DNA from: CAG-390 sp045546615
GTDB lineage: Bacteria > Bacillota > Clostridia > Oscillospirales > CAG-272
Length of the DNA stretch: 64,000 nucleotides
NCBI GenBank assembly: GCA_045546615.1
Contig: JAZQDD010000023.1
Span: forward strand, 75,688-139,687
Direction of reading: 5' to 3'
Shown here in pieces: positions 58,858 to 64,000 of the stretch (position 1 is the stretch's first letter; the number at the start of each line of letters is the position of its first letter). The notes below the pieces were generated by a model. That model was not told where the DNA came from and searched no databases. It was given only the letters and a program-made list of their open reading frames with translations. The position numbers and the translations under genes were made by a program.

Positions 58858-60579
58858 ATGAAAAGCTCTATAACTCGCAAAATCCTCGCTTGGCTTTTAG
58901 CCGCCGTCACGTTGAGTGCTATCATCACAGGCTGCACCCCCGCACAGGACTCGGGCACCGACAACACCACAACACCCGCGGACACAACTCTCGCAACACC
59001 GCCCGAAAAGGACGATATCATAGTACTTTTCACAAATGACGTGCATTGTGCGGTTGACAACAATATCGGATATTCGGGACTCGCATCATACAAAAAATAC
59101 TGCGAAAGCCTCACACCGCACGTTGCTCTCGTCGACTGCGGCGACGCTGTTCAAGGCGGTCTTGTGGGCGCAGTATCGTCGGGCGAATATATCGTGGACA
59201 TTATGAATCAGGTAGGCTACGACCTTGCGGTGCTTGGAAATCATGAATTTGACTACGGCATGACACAGTTGCAAAATCTTATAAAGAAAGCTGACGCGAC
59301 CTACCTTTGTTCAAATATTACGTATTCAGGCAAGGGCGAGAATAAGCTGTCTGACGTAAAGCCGTACGAGATAATGACCTACGGCAACGTTGACGTTGCC
59401 TTTATCGGTGTTTCCACCCCATACACCATCACGGCGTCAACTCCCGTTTATTTCCAAGAGGACGGCGAGTTCGTTTACGATTTTGGAAAAAACGAGGAAG
59501 ATTTCTACACACGCGTGCAAAAATACGTTGACGAGTGCGAGCAAAAAGGTGCGGAATACGTAATCCTCATGACTCACCTCGGCAATACCGATGCGTACTC
59601 GCCGTACTCATCCGACGGACTTATCGCCCATACGGACGGGGTTGACGCGGCGCTTGACGCGCACGCGCACAATACTATTCCGTGTGAAGTTAAAAAGAAC
59701 AAAAACGGCGAGAACGTGCTTCTCTCCTCTACGGGAACACAGCTTTCCAATATCGGACAGCTGACTATTTCATCATCGGGCAACGTAAGCGTCGGACTGA
59801 TCTCCGATTATGACGAAACCGACAGCGCGACAAGCACCTTTATCGATAGCATAAAGGCAAGCTACGAGGAGCGCTTGAGTGCCGTTGTTGCCACAAGCAA
59901 GGTAAACCTTACGGGATATGACGAGAATGGCATAAGACTTGTACGAAACCGCGAAACCAACGTAGGAAACTTCTGCGCCGATGCTTACCGCGCGGTAGCG
60001 GGAGCAGATATAGCGTTTGTCAACGGCGGCGGCGTTCGCGCCGATATCAAGGCAGGTAACGTGACATACGCCGACATGATAGCAGTCCACCCGTTCGGCA
60101 ACACGCTGTGTATGGTCGAGGCAACGGGACAGGAGATACTTGACGCGCTTGAAATATCAATGTACGCCGTAGAGAAAGAATATCAGCAAAACGGCGAGGC
60201 GTACGGTGAAAACGGCAGTTTCCAGCATTGCTCGGGCATTAGATTTACCGTTGACACGTCTATCGCATCCACCGTTACCTTTGACGAAAACTTCATGGTA
60301 TCCTCTCTCGGTGAGAACCGCCGCGTTTGCAATGTCGAAGTGCTCGGCGCTGACGGAAACTATTCACCGATAGACCCGAACGGCACATACAAAGTAGCAT
60401 CCCACAATTATATGCTTGCCGACAGCGGATGCTCACACAACATATTTGCCGACAACGTCTTCCTGATAGACCGTTCCATGGCTGACTACGAAATACTGCT
60501 GAATTACGTAAAGGACTTTCTTGGCGGTGTCATCGGCGAGGAATACGCCTCGACCGAGGGAAGAATAACTATAAAATAA
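58858..60579 (+). CDS. 5'-nucleotidase/UshA-family metallophosphatase lipoprotein
   Basis: 573 residues. Lipobox ITGC, Thr-rich linker, then calcineurin-like phosphatase motifs FTNDVHCAV, VDCGDAVQGG, LGNHEFDYG, and AHAHNTIP; C-terminal 5'-nucleotidase domain with ETNVGNFCADAYR and VNGGGVRADI. Hydrolyses nucleotides or UDP-sugars outside the membrane in relatives, for phosphate or nucleoside salvage. Full length, good ribosome site TGGAGAAG. Confidence 0.93.
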   Translation: MKSSITRKILAWLLAAVTLSAIITGCTPAQDSGTDNTTTPADTTLATPPEKDDIIVLFTNDVHCAVDNNIGYSGLASYKKYCESLTPHVALVDCGDAVQGGLVGAVSSGEYIVDIMNQVGYDLAVLGNHEFDYGMTQLQNLIKKADATYLCSNITYSGKGENKLSDVKPYEIMTYGNVDVAFIGVSTPYTITASTPVYFQEDGEFVYDFGKNEEDFYTRVQKYVDECEQKGAEYVILMTHLGNTDAYSPYSSDGLIAHTDGVDAALDAHAHNTIPCEVKKNKNGENVLLSSTGTQLSNIGQLTISSSGNVSVGLISDYDETDSATSTFIDSIKASYEERLSAVVATSKVNLTGYDENGIRLVRNRETNVGNFCADAYRAVAGADIAFVNGGGVRADIKAGNVTYADMIAVHPFGNTLCMVEATGQEILDALEISMYAVEKEYQQNGEAYGENGSFQHCSGIRFTVDTSIASTVTFDENFMVSSLGENRRVCNVEVLGADGNYSPIDPNGTYKVASHNYMLADSGCSHNIFADNVFLIDRSMADYEILLNYVKDFLGGVIGEEYASTEGRITIK

Positions 60580-60589
60580 CCGAGTTACG

Positions 60590-60619
60590 GGGCTGCGCTT
60601 GCGCAGCCCCCCCCTTTTT
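60590..60619 (+). terminator. Terminator of the 5'-nucleotidase gene
   Basis: GGGGCTGCGC / GCGCAGCCCC stem, two-base loop, then C4T6. Superficially shares GGGGCTG with element A ends but lacks the rest. Confidence 0.85.
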
Positions 60620-60656
60620 TCCTCCGTTTTGTAGTACACCTTCCATAAATTATGCG

Positions 60657-60685
60657 TTGCACCTTTTGGGCATTCGGATTATAAT
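60657..60685 (+). promoter_or_regulatory. Promoter of the MecA-like gene
   Basis: TTGCAC, 17-bp spacer, TATAAT. Confidence 0.7.
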
Positions 60686-60713
60686 GTAATGTACCAACAA
60701 AAAGGAGAATCGA

Positions 60714-61274
60714 ATGGAAGTAATACTCATTAGCGACAGTAAGGTAAAAATAATGCTCACCGAGGAGGACTTGCGTGAGTTTGCCATAGATTGCGATACC
60801 GACGAGAGAGATACCGATCTGCGGCGGCGCTTCAAGGACGTGTTGCGGCGCGCCGATGACGTATACGGCACGGATATCGGAACAGCGCGTGTAATGGTGC
60901 AGTTGTTTCAATCACGAAAGGGCGGGTGCGAACTTTTCGTAACGAGGCTTTCGCCCTCGCTATTACCCCTCTGTGCCCCCGATACCGCCGCGCCCTCGCT
61001 GTACATCTTCGATAGCATCGGCGCATTGATAGCAGTCAGCCGCTTGCTCGGGGAGCGCGGATACGGCAAGAACAGCACCGCCCTTTGCACCGACGGCGGA
61101 AAATATGCCCTTCTTCTGCCCGAATTTTCGAGCGAAGATCCCCTTCCCCTCTCCGCCGCGTGCCTTGACGAATACGGAACGCGAAGTACGGATGCGAAAA
61201 TGCGCCTGTACATAAGCGAGCACGCACGCACGCTTTGCGGCAACGAAGCTGTAAAAACACTCTCAAAATTCTGA
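60714..61274 (+). CDS. mecA: MecA-like adaptor protein
   Basis: 186 residues. N-terminal ILISDSKVKIMLTEEDLREFAI and C-terminal FDSIGALIAVSRLL, GGKYALLLPEF, and ISEHARTL follow the MecA plan of an N-terminal target-binding and a C-terminal ClpC-binding domain joined by a variable middle. Adaptor that feeds proteins to ClpCP in relatives. Shorter than the Bacillus protein (about 218). AAGGAG before ATG. Confidence 0.75.
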   Translation: MEVILISDSKVKIMLTEEDLREFAIDCDTDERDTDLRRRFKDVLRRADDVYGTDIGTARVMVQLFQSRKGGCELFVTRLSPSLLPLCAPDTAAPSLYIFDSIGALIAVSRLLGERGYGKNSTALCTDGGKYALLLPEFSSEDPLPLSAACLDEYGTRSTDAKMRLYISEHARTLCGNEAVKTLSKF

Positions 61275-61306
61275 ATCCTTAAAATTTCCATTACAAACAA
61301 AAATCA

Positions 61307-61336
61307 CTTGCAATACGTGGGAATCCGTGCTATAAT
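61307..61336 (+). promoter_or_regulatory. Promoter of the O-antigen-ligase-like gene
   Basis: TTGCAA, 18-bp spacer, TATAAT. Confidence 0.6.
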
Positions 61337-61367
61337 TATATCATTACAGCACAAAGGAATTATCCCC

Positions 61368-62831
61368 ATGAGCAAACTTGCAAATATAAGAAAGGAATAT
61401 CCCATCATCGGTGCGATAGCACGGTGGCAGGAGACTTTGTGGTATCCCGCCGTTTTCGCCATTTTATGCGCCATAGGGGGAAGCGGAAACTGTCTTGTCT
61501 ACGCTCCCGTGTTTTGGATATACTGCGTATCCACCCTATTTTCAGCCCTGTTTGCCGATGACGTAAAGGTCTTTATACCGCCGATATTTTTCTTTTACTG
61601 CTCGCTGGGGTCAGACCTCACGCCTGAGCAATTGCTCGACAGAGAAGCATCGTTTGACTCATTTTCCACCGCGGGGCTTGTAAACTTTATCGCCGCGGGA
61701 CTGATAATGGTCGCAGCCCTTGTTATAAAACTGGCGCAAAGCGGCGTTTGGGCAAGATTTTTCAAACGGCGCAGCGGTATCTTTTATTCCATAATAGCTA
61801 TGTGCGTTGCACTTATGCTAAACGGTGTATTTAGCGAGGATGCATCGCTGATCAACGTCGCGTACGGCGCTTTCATCGGCATTGGATTTTTGTTCCTGTA
61901 TATGCTCTTTTCCGCTATGTTTGATACCTCGCACGATCCTGCGGAGTACGTTTGCACCTCGGCACTTGGTGTTTCCCTTGCCGCCACGGCACAGGTAATG
62001 TTCCGTGCTGTCAGAGTGTATAGCGCGGGATTGTTCTTCAGTTATGATGAATACGGCAATTTTATCAGCATAAACCGCGATATTCTCCAGCTTTCGTGGG
62101 GTGTCGCCACAATTGTGGGTGCTGTCATAGTTCTCGGCATTCCCGCCGCCTTCTATCTCGCGCGCAAGTGCCGCTACCCGCTTTTATGCTATTCCGCCGC
62201 CATCGTTTTGCTTGTCGGCTCGGCAATTATAGATACCCGTTCAGCGATAATAGCAGGCGTGCTTTTCTTTGCTTTTTGCTCTGTATTCTGCTGTTTTAGC
62301 GGAAAAAATAAAAAGAAAAACCGCATCTACACCCTAATCATCCTATTTACCGCAACCTGTGCGCTGACCGCATGGCATATATACAAGGGCGACGTTATGG
62401 AGCTGTGGCTGGGAATATCAAAGCTTTTGCGCTTTGATATCATATCGGAAAACCTCAGGGTGCGCTATTGGCAGGAAGGCTTTGCCGACTTTTTACGCGC
62501 CCCGATATTCGGTGTCGGATTTGAGCACGGCGTTATCATAGAGGGCGTAAGCTACACCTTCAGCAATCCGTTTTCGGATATGTATCACTCGGTGATAGTA
62601 CAATTCCTTGCTTCCGCAGGCGCGGTAGGCTTTCTCGCTTTCGGATATCATTGCGCGGAATACGCAAGGCTGATGTTCAAACGCAAGAGTGCGGATAAAC
62701 TGCTCCTGCTTCTCTTGCCCGCAATGATAATCGTAATGTCTTTGGTTGACAACTTCTTCTTCTATTTTAACTTTCAAATCTTTTACGCCGCTTTTCTCGC
62801 CCTTGCGGAGCACGAAAGGCGCGGACAATAA
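61368..62831 (+). CDS. O-antigen ligase/polymerase-like (Wzy_C) membrane protein
   Basis: 487 residues from ATG 61368 (AAAGGA upstream); an open frame from 61308 runs through the promoter and is rejected. About ten to twelve membrane helices and a large loop before the last helices containing RVRYWQEGFADFLRAPIFGVGFEHG, with the R-x-x-x-W..GVG-x-G pattern typical of Wzy_C/WaaL proteins. Joins or polymerises lipid-linked glycans; no other polysaccharide genes adjoin. Confidence 0.8.
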   Translation: MSKLANIRKEYPIIGAIARWQETLWYPAVFAILCAIGGSGNCLVYAPVFWIYCVSTLFSALFADDVKVFIPPIFFFYCSLGSDLTPEQLLDREASFDSFSTAGLVNFIAAGLIMVAALVIKLAQSGVWARFFKRRSGIFYSIIAMCVALMLNGVFSEDASLINVAYGAFIGIGFLFLYMLFSAMFDTSHDPAEYVCTSALGVSLAATAQVMFRAVRVYSAGLFFSYDEYGNFISINRDILQLSWGVATIVGAVIVLGIPAAFYLARKCRYPLLCYSAAIVLLVGSAIIDTRSAIIAGVLFFAFCSVFCCFSGKNKKKNRIYTLIILFTATCALTAWHIYKGDVMELWLGISKLLRFDIISENLRVRYWQEGFADFLRAPIFGVGFEHGVIIEGVSYTFSNPFSDMYHSVIVQFLASAGAVGFLAFGYHCAEYARLMFKRKSADKLLLLLLPAMIIVMSLVDNFFFYFNFQIFYAAFLALAEHERRGQ

Positions 62832-62847
62832 AACACTTTGATAAAAA

Positions 62848-62891
62848 GGGGTAAGTCAAATGGAGCTTGCATTTGACTTACCCCGCTTTTC
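62848..62891 (+). terminator. Terminator of the O-antigen-ligase-like gene
   Basis: GGGGTAAGTCAAATG / CATTTGACTTACCCC, 15-bp stem, then GCTTTT. Confidence 0.85.
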
Positions 62892-63018
62892 GTAATGTTC
62901 CGTATCAACTAATGATTTACATTTTTCAACTAACGCTCTATGGACATACACCTATTTTTTGTGCTATACTATGATTGACGCGGAGCTAAAGAAAATTTTA
63001 AATATTTCCCAAAAGCAC
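62892..63018. other. Intergenic region without recognised gene
   Basis: No open frame with a ribosome site; a TATACT is seen at about 62972 but no feature could be supported. Confidence 0.4.
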
Positions 63019-63047
63019 TTGACAATCACTTGACCGCGTGATATAAT
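63019..63047 (+). promoter_or_regulatory. Promoter of the 63111 gene
   Basis: TTGACA, 17-bp spacer, TATAAT preceded by TGA. Confidence 0.8.
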
Positions 63048-63110
63048 CATAAACACAGCACACGGTTTTAAAAACGATCCAGCGTACTCTAACACACCGA
63101 GGTTATTAAA

Positions 63111-63761
63111 ATGGCTAAAAACAACGAAAACACAAACATCGCCTTCAGTTATTTCAACACGAAGCGTCACCCCAAGCTCGAGCTTACTTCCCTCATCCTT
63201 TCAGGTGTCGGAGTTGGCGGCTTTGCGATATTCTACGTCACGTTCTTCTGGCTGTTCGCCTATATTTGCGTAGGAATCGCCGCCATCGGCATCACCATGT
63301 ATTTCATTACCACGTCGCGTTCCGTCAAGGATGCCGACTACGATGACTACCTGCAATCACTGCTCAACACAAAGAACATACGCCGCGAGGGTGATGATAT
63401 CATAGAAAAATACGACCTTGGCTCGGAGAATGTAAAGGTCGGTAAAGACAAAAACGCCCGAAGCGATAAATACAGCATCGCGGTATTTAATTTTAAAAAG
63501 GACACCTTCACGCTTGATTGGACGCTTGTTGATGTCATGGCGTCAACCGTGTTTGACGTTGCCACTGTGGAAAAGCACCTTACGCTTCCCCGCGGCATCA
63601 AGTGCGAGGTGGTTGAGTTCGAGATACCCGCAAAGCCCCGTGCCATAAAGGGCGCACACATCGTTTTCTGCGACAACGACGGCAATGAGCTTCGTATTCC
63701 CGCAACCCCATTCTCCTGCGACACCGACGAGGTAGCGCGTAAAATATCAGAAAAAAGATAA
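63111..63761 (+). CDS. Two-helix membrane protein of unknown function
   Basis: 216 residues. Short cytoplasmic N-terminus, two adjacent membrane helices (about residues 28-48 and 49-66), then a soluble C-terminal domain with an alternating pattern (KYSIAVFNFKKDTFTLDWTLVDV and later strands), possibly PH-like. No catalytic motif. Own promoter; followed by element A copy 3, which may end its transcript. Confidence 0.65.
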   Translation: MAKNNENTNIAFSYFNTKRHPKLELTSLILSGVGVGGFAIFYVTFFWLFAYICVGIAAIGITMYFITTSRSVKDADYDDYLQSLLNTKNIRREGDDIIEKYDLGSENVKVGKDKNARSDKYSIAVFNFKKDTFTLDWTLVDVMASTVFDVATVEKHLTLPRGIKCEVVEFEIPAKPRAIKGAHIVFCDNDGNELRIPATPFSCDTDEVARKISEKR

Positions 63762-63789
63762 ATATATCTATCTCAACAAAAAAGTCAAG

Positions 63790-64000
63790 GGGGCTGTCTC
63801 AGTTAGATGCAGAAGTCGCGATTTTGCCGTCGTCGGCGTACGAGGGTACGCCAGAGGGCAAAATCGCTGCTAAAAAATACGTATAAAAATCGAAATCCGT
63901 GAGGATTTCTACCTAAAAAGATCGCTTTCTTCATCCTTTTGGACGAAAAAAACGGTCTTTTTTTCTTCACTTATTTTTGTATTTTTGTTCTGCGCTAAAT
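63790..64000 (-). repeat. Dispersed structured element A, copy 3, inverted and cut by window edge
   Basis: Begins GGGGCTGTCTCAG (complement of the 3' end of copies 1 and 2) and runs to the window end, lacking only about ten bases of the other terminus. Stem GCGATTTTGCC (63818-63828) pairs with GGCAAAATCGC (63857-63867), 11 bp. Otherwise nearly identical to copy 2. Confidence 0.88.

Noticed and set aside
60590..60612. Fourth copy of element A suggested by GGGGCTG
   Set aside because: Only the short terminator stem is present; none of the internal stems follow.

Overview
The window looks like chromosomal DNA of an anaerobic, probably spore-forming Clostridia (Bacillota), of the gut Oscillospirales/Christensenellales sort. 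The basis is a Rex repressor, a DnaD/DnaI-type primosome pair, a SpoVAC-like protein, a MecA-like adaptor, ABC-F and heterodimeric ABC exporters, LytTR-DUF3021, BspA-type leucine-rich repeats, lipoproteins with Thr/Pro linkers, and strong Shine-Dalgarno sites. Genus cannot be read from the sequence. Promoters are strikingly uniform: TTGACA-like, nearly always a 17-bp spacer, then TATAAT, often preceded by TGA.

Layout. 1-4.8 kb: truncated flavodiiron protein, ECF-transporter S component, MalQ, and a split CHR-type transporter pair, all on the minus strand. 4.9-13.4 kb: a complete F1Fo ATP synthase operon (atpZ-like, atpI, B, E, F, H, A, G, D, C) directly behind pyk; subunit c carries the two-carboxylate motif known from a Na+-driven enzyme. 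13.4-15.9 kb: a GH36/Sip1-type alpha-galactosidase and SpoVAC. 16-21.5 kb, plus strand: dCMP deaminase, lipoprotein, RimI, TsaD, Rex, DnaD-like protein and helicase loader. 21.6-24.3 kb: XRE-TPR regulator, a structured inverted repeat pair, DUF3021 and LytTR genes. 24.5-35 kb: two heterodimeric ABC exporters (the second in a MarR operon with a clear operator) flanking a GpsA-like dehydrogenase and a secreted SGNH hydrolase. 35-39.4 kb: a 1451-residue protein fusing an N-terminal sigma-70 factor, a membrane anchor and a huge extracellular LRR region. 39.4-46.1 kb: small regulatory genes, an S24-peptidase repressor with face-to-face promoters, an ABC-F ATPase and a seven-gene tail-fibre/holin/amidase cassette. 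46.2-52 kb: InlB-repeat lipoprotein, polytopic membrane protein, FAD oxidoreductase. 52.2-56.9 kb: tRNA-Thr and tRNA-Tyr followed by an AT-richer accessory stretch of small single-promoter genes (XRE, TPR, YidD-like, four-helix-bundle protein, small membrane proteins) interspersed with two arrays of short hairpins. 57-64 kb: two surface lipoproteins (MBL hydrolase, 5'-nucleotidase family), MecA-like adaptor, O-antigen-ligase-like protein and a small membrane protein.

The most unusual items are (1) a ~220-bp dispersed element present three times (1794, 24317, 63790), with terminal inverted repeats and internal stems that differ between copies by compensatory changes; (2) the sigma factor-membrane-LRR fusion; (3) the hairpin arrays with ATATCATC/GATGATAT or ATGATG/CATCAT spacers whose orientation flips along the array, one ending at the promoter of a four-helix-bundle gene; and (4) the convergent promoters with a LexA-box-like operator at 40.7 kb. 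All functional statements come from motif reading by eye; no database search or folding program was run.
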